Below, in pieces: positions 32,173 to 45,260 of a stretch of 64,000 nucleotides of DNA. A model generated the notes under the pieces. That model made no database searches. It was not told the DNA's origin and saw only the letters and a program-made list of their open reading frames with translations. Source of the stretch: Serendipita indica DSM 11827 (taxonomy: Eukaryota > Basidiomycota > Agaricomycetes > Sebacinales > Serendipitaceae); NCBI GenBank assembly GCA_910890315.1, contig CAJVGD010000001.1, positions 2,294,001 to 2,358,000 of the forward strand, read 5' to 3'. Numbering within the stretch: the first letter of the stretch is position 1; every line of letters begins with the position of its first letter. The translations under genes were made by a program, and so were the position numbers.

Positions 32173-33398
32173 AATGTCCCCATGGAAAGCCCTTTGCCAT
32201 GCCCTCTCTCTCCGCACGATAATCAAGTAAACCTCTGGTGGCGAGGTCGGGTAGGTGATCGATGAGCTCTTGTCGTTCTTGTTTTTCATCCCAAGGTGTG
32301 CGGTTCACAAAGCCCACAGAGGTGAGGGCTGGGAATGACAGCTTGTTGAGCATCGGCCCGCAGGCGACAATGGGGAGAACAAACGTCGCCTGAGCGCGGT
32401 AGTAGAATGCTATTCTCTCGAGCTGCGTGGAGCGCAAAGTGCGGATGATTTGCGGACACCAGTCACGAGGAACCCATCCACTCATGGACCAGTCGTCAAA
32501 TACCAAAGTGCGTAGACTGGTATTGTGCCTGAGGTCTATCTTGGCTATCTTACTCGTCAGGGATAGGAACATGAGATCAAATGGGCAGAGGCGTACCAGC
32601 GCTCTCGCACACGTTACCGTCGACGCGGAAGCTGATGTCCAAGTATCGCAACGAGTGTCCCAAGAGCTTTAAAACGCATGCGACGATGTCTGCTTCTTGA
32701 AGGCTAATCTTGCGTAGACTCAGTGACCTCAAAGCGGGTGGCGAAGGGAACATTGTCCACCAGTTGAGGACAATATCCTTGTCGACGTCTTCGAGATGTA
32801 AACTTCGTAGGGAAGTAGACCGAAACACAGTCGAGGGATAGTATGTTGCGCCTTGGCCGATGGCAGAGTGCTTCAACTCTAATGTAGCCAGGTCCGGAAA
32901 GCGAACGAGGAAGAGAGCAAGCTCCTCAAACGTCCTCCAAGTGACACCGTTCAATGTGAGCTTGGTGACAGTACGCATGCGCATCGCGTTGGCTGTAGCC
33001 GTCGCCGAAACTGCCAGAGGCAGCTGGCGCGGGCTCTCGTTGTCGGATGGATGCCAAACCGTCCAATCTGCACTCTCGATTGTGAGTTCCTGCAGAATAG
33101 GAAGTAGTGTCACAAATGACCAAGTATTTTGACTGAACCAGGCATAGTTGCTTCGCAGCACGTGCAAGTGGCGAACATGCTCGCCGATTCCAAACGACGA
33201 GCAGCGGATGACGTTCTGGAATCTCTCCCAGCGATGATATCCGTCCTTGTCAAAGTTGATGGTGACGGTGTAGAACAGGTGTCGGCGCGCAAACGGCACA
33301 GCCCGTTTGCAGACGAGCGTCGTCGCACGGAGGGTCCTTGGATCGTCAAAGAGGTTGTCGACAATGAGCTGATTGAGCTCCCAGGGAAGGGGAAACAT
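32141..33398 (-). CDS. F-box protein with leucine-rich C-terminal part
   Basis: F-box proteins bring substrates to SCF ubiquitin ligases. The first 45 residues (FPLPWELNQLIVDNLFDDPR, TLRATTLVCKRAVPFARRHL) fit an F-box. The rest is a series of irregular leucine-rich segments (LLPILQELTIESADW, TKLTLNGVTWRTFEELALFL, FPDLATLELKHSA, LRSLHLEDVDKDIV, LRSLSLRKISLQEADIVACV), the usual build of expanded basidiomycete F-box families. One intron near 32537-32590 joins VCESA to KIDLRHNTSLRTLVFDDW. The last 32 bp overlap the coding end of HAT1 on the other strand. Substrate unknown. Confidence 0.75.
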
Positions 33399-34450
33399 CA
33401 GAGCAGATAGTTAGTAGCCAAGGACCAGCCCAGGGCAGTAATATAACGGTCCCCGGACAGGACAGACGCTGAACCAGCCGCAGCCTTTATGGTCGAAGAC
33501 GGTGTGATTCCAAAGAAAATAAGACGGGGGTTACAGAAGACAATACAAGACGACAATAGACGACAATGAAGACAGGCCAGACAAGTGGAGATATACTCTG
33601 ACGAAGGTTTCCAAGGCTGGGGACAGTTGCCAGCTCGGAATCAACGTCGGAAAGAGGAACGTCCGAGTCGGAGAAATGACGTTTAAAGGCATCGTTACGG
33701 TATGGGAAAGGACAGTAAGTCGCAAAGGAGAGCATACGAGGTGGGTCACTCGGACAGCGGACGAGCGTCAACAGCGCGTCGTCTACCGTCCATCTATAAA
33801 CATCTCCAGGGGTCTCGATTAGAACGAGTGTGAGATAGAGAGTGAAGACGCGACGACTAGCGTCGCTTCAAACGAGGGTATCCGTGTTGGTTTACGGGCG
33901 CATCTCCCGATCCCATCCACAAAAAGAGGCTGTGTGGTAGTTTTCTCCTCCGATTCGTACAGTTCCTCTTCTTCACGCTTTGGTTTCTAGATTCGGGTTG
34001 ATGTCGGGTGGGCGAGCGGTGAGTAAGAGGTGTGTGTGTGTGTGTGATATACAGGTGCTCCAGTGTCCATAGGTTTGAATATGTTGACAGACTCGACAAT
34101 GCCGAGGGAGAAAGGCCTTCTTCGTCGTCGGGTCCGTCTTGGTCGATTATGGTACGGCGAGGGAGACTCGCAGAATTGGTCATGACAGGTCGTAAAAGAT
34201 CAATCGCGTGGTGCGATCGGTATATATCGAGAACAAAGGAGAGTCGTCCACCGGCTCCTCTCTCCCACCCAACTAGGAGTGACTTGGGTCAGGAAGCGAA
34301 GAGTGTTCCCAAGAAAAAGTGATAACGGTGTATGACTGCCAACGGGGCGAGGCGAGATTGCGAAGAGTATTGCACGACAAAAACAAGAGTTGCATAGATG
34401 ATTTGTTCCGAGTCTTTGTTTTCCAGTTTGTTCCGGTTTGTTTCCCCAAT
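33399..34450. other. Intergenic, weak ORFs only
   Basis: About 1 kb between the F-box and HMG-box genes. A 94-codon minus frame at 33487-33771 shows mildly protein-like composition but has no ATG at its start and no recognisable family, so I do not call it. A TG microsatellite lies within. Confidence 0.45.
34030..34046. repeat. (TG)n microsatellite
   Basis: Uninterrupted run of TG units of about 17 bp, followed by atata. Confidence 0.8.
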
Positions 34451-37400
34451 CTACACGCCGTGGTAGGCGTTTGTCATCGAGACGGACATGGCATGTGGAT
34501 GATGTCCATGGCGAGCAAGAGGATCCATGGCACCGCTCATGGCACTAGCTCCTTCCTGCGTCACCGACTCTGCACCAGCAGGTGCGCCAAATGGATCTGG
34601 ATGTGTCCATTCCCCCCACTGTCCTCCAAGACCGCTCGCGACTGGTGTTCCAGCCGTCGGCGGCAGGATTTCGTGAAAGGATTCAATCGAGTGCGACGGG
34701 TGGTGGGTGTGCAAGACGCCGCTCATTTGGCGCTGGTGGCTTTGTCCCACCGAAGTGAGCGAATGAGAGTGAGCGTGCATGTGCTGTTGCATTGGATGCG
34801 CATGCATTGGCGATGGGGGAGGGCCCATTGCGCTCATTGGCGTCTGCGGATGCTGGACGGTGTACACGAGTGGGGACGTCGTCGCAGCTGATCCAGGAGC
34901 TGGTTGTTGAACAGGTGGTCGCATTGTGAAATGTCCCATATGTTCCACCACGGGACTTGCGGTCGCAGAGTAGACTCCGGGTGCTTGGTGCACATAATGC
35001 GTATTCAGCCTCAGTTGCTGCTGCTGTCGCTGCTGTTGACCATTGGATGCGGTCGTAGTTGCATACGACGGTGGCATGTGCATATCCTGGTAATCCAAAT
35101 CACCAACTTCGCTCGTCGGGGCACTCCTGTACGCTGAAAACGCATTCACGTTTGATTGTGTCATCGTAGGAGGATGAGGCGATGCAGATGCGCTGCTACC
35201 TGTATTCGGTGGAGGCGGAGCGTCCAGAGGGTCGAGCGGATCGACGGAAACGGCGGGCGCGGGCGGTAGGTTGATGCCATTGTTTTCGAATGCGCTCCAG
35301 TCTGGTGCAGGCATGTGGTGTACAGGAGCTGATTGAGCGGAGACTGTAGCGGACACACGTGGACTGCCAAATGCGATGGCGCCGAGTGGGTCCTGAGCCG
35401 ACATTGCGAGTGTTCCAGGGACATCGTATGGGTGATACGCCGCTGCGTCGTCTGCATCCGAGTTGTGGGGGGATGTGCTATGCGCGGAACCAGGTCCGGA
35501 TCCCAAGTCGGCTTGACCATAGTAGGGGTATCCCTAACACAATAAAAATCAGTAAAGCTAAAGGTTAGAGTCGACGAAAAAAAAAACGCACATATTCCTC
35601 GGTATCGACACCCAAGGAGCCAAACTGATCCGCAAAGTCGAATCCAGAGCCTGGAGCGACGAGACCAGAGGTATGAGAACCAAAGGCGGCCATGGCTCCA
35701 TTGAGGTCACCATTAAAGCTCTCGAGTGGGTTTCCATCTGCATCGAGACCGGAGAGGGCATAGTCTTGATAGCCGAGCAAGTCGTACGTGCCTCCAATCA
35801 TACCATCGGTCGGGTGACCCTGTGGCATCGTTGGATGGTCAAATGAGAGCATGCTCATGTCCATGCCAGTGAGGTGGCCCATGTTGTCGACGCCGCCGAG
35901 TGCATTGGTCGGGTCAAGTGGATCGGTATGAACCATGGGATAAGCAAGCGGATGGTGTTCTGGTGGCGTTGCAGTCGCGTCGTCGACGACGAAATGGCCA
36001 CCATACTTTTCGTCCGAGCCAGTGAGGAACGCAGGCGAGTAGGGCTCTGGAGCACCATACTCGGGGACAGTAAATGTCGGTGAAGCATCACCAGCATCGT
36101 TAGTGTTGTTTGCGGCGTTGGCGTTCGAGTTGAGGTCCCAGGTCGGGAGCATCAACTCGCGCGGGATGCCGCCCAACAGTCCATTGTTCTTCTTCTTCTT
36201 TTTGCTCGTCCCATTTGATCCTGTTCCTGCTGCGTCACCCGAAATGGCCGCGGTTGTCCAGTGGCTTTGGATGAAGAGCTGATCGCGCTCCGAGGCTGGC
36301 TGGGGTGCACCAAAGCCTTGGGCTCGCGAGCGAACAGCCTTTGCGAGGGAAGATTTGATCTTTTTACCATTCGATCCAGAGCCCGACGACGACGAGGCAG
36401 CAGCAGCCGCGGCGGCGGCGGTGAGCTGGGCCTCTTGATGGAAATGATGTGGTTGAAGGTGGTGTGTCGATTTTGTGGGCAGCTTGCGGGCGATTCGCGA
36501 GAGAGGAACGTCATTGATGGCAGCAGCTGGATCGCCGCCGGTGAGTGGGAAGTGATGGGCGGAGAGCTCGCGGGCGGGGGTACGGGGTGTCGAGGCCGTC
36601 GAACTCGAAGAGCCAAAACATTCTCTGGAGGAGGCGCAGACGAGTGACGACGACCACCAGTTGTCGCAGGCTGAGCAGTGCTGTTGTAGTCGACATAGGG
36701 CGGAGCGACAGGGAGACCAATGGTATGACCCGCAGCGGGGAACCCCTGGACAAAGGTAAACTGCTGGGGTCCCGAGTGGAGATTTGCAGAGGAATTTGTG
36801 CCAAAATTGAGAGTAGTCTGATAGGTGTCTGGGTTGGACTCGTCGAGCTTCTTGACGCGGGCCTCGAGATCGTCGCCCTTTGAGCCAGCCAACAAGAGCT
36901 GGGCGAGTTCCTCTGCGCGTTTGTCGTCCTTTTTCTGCTCACGTTTTGGTTTCTTGCGCTGAGGTCCCTTGCGATGGACGGGCGTATACCGATAGTCTGG
37001 GTAGCGTTCCTTATGGAGGGCCTTTGCCTCTTGGGCCTTTTGCTCCCATCGCTTGCGTTGGCGGGCGGGTAACGTACGCCAGCAGACGCCAATAATCTTT
37101 GAAATAGTCGAGTGGTCTGTTAGGGGTCATTAGAAATCACCGCGTGATCACAGGAGGTCGACAAAGCAAGGTGGGACCGGCGCGACTCACCAGCTTCGAG
37201 CGAGGTAGGGACGGCCTTGCGCGCCACGAGATCAGAACGGAAGAGAATAAACGCGTTTGGTGGACGGGGAATATGACCCTCTTGGTTCTTGCGCGACGAC
37301 GACGAAGACGCGGCCGGTTTGGCGTCATCCTCGTCCTTTTCGCGCTTGTCCTTGCGCGCTACTGGTGCTGATTCTGTGTAAAAGTCGTCGAGAGCGTCTG

Positions 37401-37847
37401 CGTTGCGCTTCCTGGACGCGCTCGACGTCGAATTTGCGGGCGAGGCGGCGCTGTCGGGCTCTCCATTGTTTGGATTCAGAGGTTTCGACTTGTCTGCGTG
37501 CTGGAATGTAGTAGGAGTGAGATTTGTCGTAAACGTAAACGAATACGCGGGCGGGGGCACCGTCGGGGTTGGGAGGACGGGACCTGGTGCATAGGGGCCA
37601 GTAAGGATCGGAGGTTGGGGGATACTAGAGCCCTCTGTGGTGCTCACAGGCGCTCGAGGCGCTGGAGTGGCTGCTGCTGCCTGTGCAGCTGCCTGGGGGA
37701 CAAGTCGAGGGTGGCCGAGCACGGCGGATAGACCAGTGGGATCGTCTGATGCTGGAAAACCGAGTTAGCATAATTCATACAGGTTGTATATTTCCTACCC
37801 AGTCCCGGCAGCGACGATGTTCGGCGTACTTTACGTCGGGGCGGCAT
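34451..37847 (-). CDS. HMG-box transcription factor (MATA_HMG type)
   Basis: HMG-box proteins of this type control mating and development in fungi (Ste11 of fission yeast, Prf1 of smut). The ATG at 37847 gives MPPRRKVRRTSSLPGL, then an intron. The box itself is split by an intron near 37105-37185 and reads HIPRPPNAFILFRSDLVARK, then DHSTISKIIGVCWRTLPARQ, RKRWEQKAQEAKALHKERYP and DYRYTPVHRK, a complete three-helix domain. A basic segment and an acidic, Pro/His/Gln-rich C-terminus of about 700 residues follow, the likely activation region, ending at 34451. Near 36614-36617, a run of four T in the coding strand, the frame slips by one: RRHSSAPPPENV is in one frame and GSSSSTASTPRTPARELS in the next. 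No normal-length intron explains this. Mating role is inference. Confidence 0.82.
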
Positions 37848-40800
37848 TGAAGATGGATGGATAAAGCGCAAAAGCAGCCCGTCGTCGGTTCAGAAAGCAA
37901 AGCGAGAAGACGAGACGAGCAGCCCAGCAGTCCCAACAGCTAGCTGGTCAGCGCAGAAACCAACAGTGCAGAAAAAGCCAAAGACCGGGATGTGCAAAAG
38001 GCGGTCGAGACGAGAGGGACAGCAATGTTATATATTGTGTCTGTCCATTAGCAAATACATTTTACACAATATTTACGAGATTCTTATTTAATTATTTAAT
38101 TATTTTAATAGGTCCCGTCCCCCCGCGACTCTATGCACATTCAGTTTTCCCATCTTGGGAGTCCTTGTTTTTCGACGGCCACTGGGCACTTTTTTTTTTA
38201 CATTTACATTTCAGCAATCTAGTCTTTCGGTCTTGGGAGGATGTCTGCAGGGGGGTTTTCCCACTCGACTAGAGTCAGCCAACGACGAGCGTACCGACTG
38301 GCGCTGTTCGCCTCTGGAATACAGCTACCGACGATGGGCGCACAATCTCGCCACCCGACGACATAGGTCCCAGCTGGGGACTCATTTCAATCTCCGCATC
38401 GCCCCCCTCCTCCAGCTTCTACGGTCACATGCTCTTTGGAATGTCCATCCATCGTCTCCACTCACGACAGAGGCCCCGAGAGCATAAGATCCTCTTAGAG
38501 AGGCGAAAAGAACAGTCCCTCCCCCACAGAATTACGCATCCCCCCCGGGACGAGACCCGGAGATCTTACATTGTTATTCCCTAGGGCGCGATGAGATCGG
38601 GCCGTCTGCCTCTGAGCCCACGGACCTCTTTCGAAGCCAAACAGAGCGTGGCGCAGTGTTCGCCTCCCCGCGCCCCCCACATGCATCTGGGCTTTTATAG
38701 ACCACATCCTCTGGCTCAGGTGGAGGTTTGTCTTGATGGGAATTTTCTATCCTCGTCCTCAAGAATGGGCGCCTGGTCAGTAAACTCTTTGGAATCTGAG
38801 CCCGTCCACGTTACTCGGCTTGGATTACGCTATAGTTGGGCGTCATCATAATAGAAAATGGGCGTAATGGACATTCCATTCCTCTTTCGCCACCTTGGGC
38901 TTGCGCCAATCGACGCCCATTACTACATATCCTGTGTAACGCGTACAGGGAAATGCGGCGGCTCATGTGGATAACTATCCCAAAAGGTCACGTTATATAC
39001 CCGTCCAAGGGCGTATCCGTAGAGACAGGCGACTCTGCACGAGATGCATCACGAGCCTGTCCCCTTAGGGGGTGTCCAATTACAATCCCAACAGCTGCGC
39101 GTAATGTGATCGAATGGACGCAAATTGATCGCGGGTTTCCGTTCCCCCTCCTGACCAGCGAGAGTCACGCATTCACCCCCTGGACACTCTATGCGGCCAT
39201 TGGAAAGAAGCGTGAGTTGAACGAGGGTGTGGAATGACATATGTGTGAGCTTAGACCATGGGGGCGGATAGAGCTCTCGCCTGCATCCTTCAACACAGTA
39301 CGCCTCCCGAGCCACACACTTTTGGGCTGACCGTGGCCTTTGGGGCGATCGAGCCAGTGTCCATTTTGGTGATCAACAACTGTGATCATAAGTGTTACTT
39401 TCCGACGTCTTATGGTGCGCGCTATGGGGATATCCAGAGGATGGAAGATGGGCTAGCGCCGGGGTACCCGCTCCAACTTGCTCGTCATACGTTGGCACAG
39501 AGATGTCGAGATGTACGCTGCACGAGCGCCGGAATCGAGCGCTGGATCGGAGTTTCCAGAGCGCCTATGATACAGCTCGTCTGCGGAATTGTAAAAATTT
39601 GGATGCTAAGTCGGATATTAATGTTGAATCACTTGTCGGTTCCTCTGATCAGGCCCCTTTAGATGATTGAGGACGGTTGAGACATAGTGCCCGCGTCGGA
39701 TCTTGAGATCTCGAACGTGAATCTCAAGTCGCGCAGCGTTGACGTAACTCTTTCAGTTTTTTTTTCCCCCTTGGGATAAGGGATCCCAAGAGAATCAGAT
39801 GTACGCGAAGTGATTGAGTGAATCGTCTACCCAAGTTATTCGGACGGGCTGGATGTCTATCCAGGGTAGGCTACGACCCTAAGAGGATCTGATGTGAAGC
39901 CTCGAATGATCCGAGAGAAAGAGGACCCCGTAGAGTCCAAGCGGTCGGGTCTCAGTACCATGACCCACCCTTGCCTGCGACCATGGCTTTTCAAAGGCAG
40001 CCAGAGAGCAAACACATAGCCAGAGGGATTATTTCGTGCATGCATGCGGTCAATATGACCGCAGGAATGGATAGCTTCTTGAATTCGCATCGGTGTCTCT
40101 ACTAACATCGGTATATGCGGAATATGGCGGGTCAACCTGTATGCCCTTCAGATAAATGATCTGACTTGCTATGGGTCTTTCAACTGACTTTTCTATACTG
40201 CACAGGACCATTCGCACCGTTACCGGCAGGCCCGGTCGCAAAACTTTTGTAGAGTATCGACTTATCTACACGTTTTAGATAAAGATATGCCCCATGACGT
40301 GCTTTTGGTTATCGTGAGAGCGGAAGGATATGGGCATGGATGCCAAATCCTCATTCTCTGAGACTATCCAAAGAGCTCGAGGTTGCTCCGGCACGTGAGA
40401 GTGAGTTGCATTTGCGGAGAAACGCATAGTTTCGACAATTGGCTCGCCGTCCTAGGGAGCAGTCACGGCGTGAAAGCCCCTGAGGAGAGATAAGTAAAAG
40501 TACCCGAGCTGCAACGTATGCATCCCAAGCGAGGCGTGGGCTAGACCGTGACATTGATTATCGTCATTGGAGACGTTATGCACACCTGCATACGGCACAC
40601 GTTGGGTTCGGATCGAAGTATGCGCCAGGCATCCGAGCTTCTCTCTTCGCCCGGTAACCATAAACGGATGACAAAAAGCCGCCACACCCTCCTACTTTGG
40701 TCCAGTATAAAGCGTCTCTAAATCTTTCTGAGCTTGCTACTTTCTCTTTCCTCTCGCACTGCACATATTTCCGCAGAGTTTTTCGAGAGCTTGGCGAGAG

Positions 40801-43800
40801 TTATTCGAAATGTTTCAAACATACGGCGGCGGCGGCGGTCCTTCGAATATGAAAAAAACGATTATTCGGAGAGGATGGGCCAACGTCTGGCTCGTCTGGT
40901 CGGTCGGGTCGATGACTTCTGCCTGCGGGTCGAGTTAGTTGCAGTTGTCAAAAAGACGCAATTGTTCGACTATCGAGGACTAGGCTGGCCGTCACGACTT
41001 GGTTGTCCATCAAAACGGAGCTGCCGGGAACCAGGACTAAAGAGGAAGGCGCGCCCCTCGTCCCATTCGCTCCGCTCGACCCGTCGTCGGTGATTAGACA
41101 ACGGCTGCTGTCAATGATTTCGATCATTGTCTTTACGCCGTTTACCTCTTTCTCACACTTTGCTCGAGGGCATGATTCCCACATTCCATTACTTGTCCAA
41201 GGCACGCGCTCTTAGTCGGATAGGGGCACTATAGCCTGCCATTCGACAGTCCACAAATATCCTGTGAAACATGTTTGAACGACCGTTCTCTCTCTCTCTC
41301 TTTCCCTCTTCCTCTCGATGCGGTGCAGAGAGCGAGGTCGCTTGATGGAAGACAACAACAGCCGCTAAGGAGGAGGTATACCCGCGTACTGGCAAGGCTA
41401 CCACCATCAAGTTCTATATTCTCAAACACTACAACAGCACCCATAACAATAACTAGCCTTGCGCACCTTCTCAACTACGGAACCCTCCACCCTCCCTCCC
41501 CCCAACTAGGCAAGCCGTGCTCATCAAAAGGGCAGCGCCACCCACCACACGATCACAACATAGTGTTCGACTAGCAGCCTCCAATTCACTGACAAAACAC
41601 CTCCTTTCCTCGGCGGCGGCGGTGACATCCGTAGCCTCATCCCTTAGCTAGTCGCTTTCCCCCACTTGTCCCTGCAACGATCCACTAGAGTTGTCACTCT
41701 CAACTTGCACGTTACACTGCTTGCGCCGGTTTCCTATTCAATCTTCTTTTCCGCCGTCCGCCACCATGGAATAGGAGGCCCCTCTTAGACCGGCTCTCCG
41801 ACGCCGACAATGACAACGAACACGACGTCAATGTGAACCATAACATTCCGAAGTTAACTCTCTAAAGTTATCTCATCACTGCCTCCACATTATCCGTCTC
41901 CCAAGCTCGCGACAAAGTACAAGGGTGCCCAAAACGGTAATCCCACTTGCGACGCAAAAGCTCCCTCTCGCCATAAAGAGAAGACCCATCGGAACATGGG
42001 GACAAGATGTTTGGATGATATACGACGACAACAACTTGGAAAGACAAGTGCGCGGGCACTTGGACAGGCAGACACCTCGTCGGCGATGGGGGAAACGAAG
42101 TTAGGCGGTCAGAAATGTGGCGATGACGCGTGCAGACATGATATTGGCGCACACCTAATTCGGTACGGTCGCGGAACCCAAATTGTGTTGGATTGCCAAA
42201 GTTGGGAGGGGTTATACCCTCGTCCCGGTTCAAAGCTGCCAATTTGGATACTTATCCCCCAAAAGTTAACCTCTCATACTACTACAGTGGCAAACGCTCA
42301 TGTTGGCCTGTTTCTGGAGAAAAGGGGAACTGAGTCTGATCACTGGCTAACATCGTTAGCCTCGTGCCATCCAAGAATTCGAGCCGCGTGGCCACTAACT
42401 AATTCCTAGTAAGCTAGGTAGGTCTGTAGACATTGATGCCTTTCGCCCACCTCCCCTTCCACCCCTCGTTTTGGCACAGGTAGAGCGATAGACAGCCCGG
42501 CTCCGGTATGTACAACCAGAACATCCTCCACGCGTACAAGGCGCTCCACGCCATGGGTCCTCTGCCTCCCCCGGGGAAACGATGCTGGCCAGCCAGCGAG
42601 CAAGCTAGATTCTGGCGTTTGGGGGGGGCGACCCGGCGACTCTCGGCTCCGTTCATGATAGAATCCATTCCAAGCTCTCGCATGCACCTCTCCTGCGCGC
42701 TCTCGACGCCTCCACATATGGGGTTGGCGTTGGGCATCGGAGGACGCACCGGAAATGGCTAGTCGACGCTCCCTCTTGCAGGACCCAGGACAGGTTTACC
42801 TGAAGGAAATTTCAAAGCAAATTACAGGTTGACATGTTTCATCTCGTCGTTCGTTTGACATGCATTCTAGAACTACCGTCTGCAGAGGGCAATTGACCCA
42901 AATCGGCAATCCACTGCTCTTTTATGGCAACGCCGCCTTCTTTCACTTGTCGCAACAGCAATCTAGTGCTATAATTATTTGAAACTATACGACGGGTGTT
43001 GATACCGTTGCAGGTTTCATCTCGACGCTCTGTACTCCCAGTTCCTCGTCGCGCTCTCTGTCTATTGGCGCTGTTCGGACCATGGTGTGTGCCGGCTGGC
43101 AAAGATTCCACATTCCACATGGACTACTAATCTCCCCACAATGGCCCGCGGCAGATCGAGGGGGGTTTCTGCCCGGCTCCTATCGTAGACTTGACATGTA
43201 CAATCGAAAAAGACCTATGAAAATATCCCTTCTTTCCTTACTTCTGGCTGCCTCAACATAATCCGGTCTGCCCGCCATCTACTACCGAAGTTCCCAGCGG
43301 GCGGGACGAGCGCGCACTCGCTTCACGTCGCATCCCTCGCTATTTTCTGGCCTTGGATGACGCCATCAAAAACATTATCAGAAATTAGAAATTCCGGCTG
43401 TACTCGCGCCGTGGTGTCAGAGGCAGATTGGCCGTGCCATACTGTGCAGTGCGAGAATTCTCCTATCGCACGTTGTTTAAAGATTATGTTCCGTCGCAAT
43501 AAGTCGATTTCGCACCGAGTCGAGTCGTTGGCGCTGTCGTTGTCGCTTGCTTGCGTATATCATGATCGTGCCGCGCTCAGAAGGCGAAGAAATGCGCATC
43601 CCTGCCGATGCGACAGATAGGATTGCGATTCCAACCCTGCATCAGAGCGGAAGCGGAGCAGACGGCGGACAAGATGGTTATGCACATAACCGCTTATCGT
43701 CAAAGGGTGGTGTTTCTGGATCCCGTCTACCCATCGTTCCACAGTCGGGGCCCACGGTCATGGCGTTCAGGACGATGGTTAAGTCGACAAGGGTCGTGTT

Positions 43801-45260
43801 CCACGTAGAATGTGTCAATGACTTTGGGGAAGGTGGCGATCGAGTGGAAAAGACGCGGCGTTTGACTCGGTGGAAGCTGGCTTGCTCGATCGCTGAACGC
43901 GACTGACAGGCGATATGGAACCCGTCCATACACTCCTGTAGCGAACAAAAGAAAAGGGACTGCTGTCCATGGGGTTAGTGAACATTGACAACGGGAGAAG
44001 TCCAGAAGGCGGCTTGCCTCGACGAGCGTAATGGTACCATGACAGCGTCTAAAGCATCCAAGAGCCGATCCAACTTCTCTAACTCCTGTTTCCACGTTCG
44101 TGTGTCCCCATACGTCGTTGCCTGTCCATTAGACTGGACAAAGAGAAAGGGTCTTGCGCTCGCGTCGGTGAACCAAGGTCTCCGCGATCATCGCTCTCGA
44201 ATTTGATACGCTGATGCTCAGACTTATACTGCCGCCGTAATATACGAACCGCATCCCATTTAGACAGGAAGCAGCCAGGCCTCCGAAGCGGGGTGCCTTC
44301 AGAGCGTCAGTTCCTGGCACCGCTCAGGATTGGTTTACCCACTGTGCTCCAAATCGGTCACGGGGGGCGATGACAGGCGTGTAATTCGCGTCGTGACACG
44401 TCCTGGTCCCTCTCGCCACTTTGGCCATTCTCGCATGGCTTACGGCATACAGAGATCGGCATGCGAAGAGCCGGTGGTGCGTCTTGACAGTAAGATATTG
44501 CGAATAATTTGCGACAAGGTGCTCTTCCAACCATGAGCCCAGCCACCCATGCACCCATTGGACGCCCCCATCCTCGGATGCTGACGCGCGCAAATACAGA
44601 TGGAGAGGATACTATCTTCCATCAGACGGTTGCTCGCAAGAGGAAGCACCCACACGTCATGGCCAAGGTCGAATCGAAACCGCGCTCGGACCTTCCGGCG
44701 CGTCGCGCCTTAAGCAGCCAGTCCGTCCGTCCGTCCGTGGTATATATCGCGAGCATGGCCGAGGTTCCCATTTCCTGGATCTGTGGAATATCATTTGATT
44801 TGCCGACAGGTCAGGAGGAGGAAGGGCAGAGCCAGAGCTGCGACGGTTGTATTGGCTGCCGAGAGTCCGTGTGGGAGACTAGTGGCGGAGGAGCGATATG
44901 AGAGAATGTATTATACCTGTCAGTGGTGGGGGATATTGCACTAATTTGACCACGCGCGCGCAGTTATGGGGTCCACCTCGATGAGGCGGAGAGCGGCTGC
45001 TGTCGACTTATCTCTCGATCAGACGGACAGTTATACGTCTTGCATACCACCATAGATAGAGCACAGGAGAGAGATGAGATGGTTTTACTCCGTATAGCTT
45101 CGGTTTGGGGTCGTTGCTGGACCCTCGCGTGTGCGGCCACTGGTCACTAGTGATATCGTCTAGTCAGTAGCTGAATACGACTGGATAAGAACCGTTGACC
45201 ATGGCTCACCTGAGCTAGGCATGGTTACGCTCTATGTATGTGCGCCGTCTTCTTATCGCC
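37848..45260. other. 7.4-kb gene-poor region
   Basis: No frame here shows a recognised domain, consistent splice sites or protein-like composition. It starts with an AT-rich patch (about 38020-38110), and contains short repeats: GGC units near 40827, a CT tract near 41286-41320 and four GTCC units near 44721. No reverse transcriptase, transposase or terminal repeats were recognised. It may hold the long upstream region of the HMG-box gene, non-coding transcripts or worn-out repeats. One TATA-plus-CT promoter-like site is listed separately. Confidence 0.5.
40706..40938 (+). other. Promoter-like site followed by a 42-codon ORF
   Basis: A TATA-like element (tataaag) at 40706-40712 is followed by a pyrimidine-rich stretch (40728-40760) and by an ATG at 40810. 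The frame encodes 42 residues (MFQTYGGGGGPSNMKK at the start) and ends at 40936-40938. No family is recognised. It may be a short gene, the first exon of a larger one, or a chance match. Confidence 0.2.

Noticed and set aside
33487-33771. 94-codon minus ORF upstream of the F-box gene
   Set aside because: It lacks an ATG at its start, has no family match and ends in a hydrophobic tail typical of a chance frame.
34319-34891. 190-codon plus-strand ORF opposite the HMG-box gene
   Set aside because: Antisense shadow with Trp/Cys/His-rich composition and no family match; it lies over the better-supported C-terminus of the HMG-box protein.
36179-36600. Continuation of the HMG-gene frame as a Ser/Pro/Arg-rich tail
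   Set aside because: The shifted frame gives HHFPLTGGDPAAAIND and flows into the exon with GGIPRELMLPTWDLN; the unshifted one stops.
37848-45260. A transposable element explaining the gene-poor region
   Set aside because: I saw no transposase or reverse-transcriptase motif, terminal repeats or target-site duplication. A repeat search over the whole genome would be needed to revive this idea.
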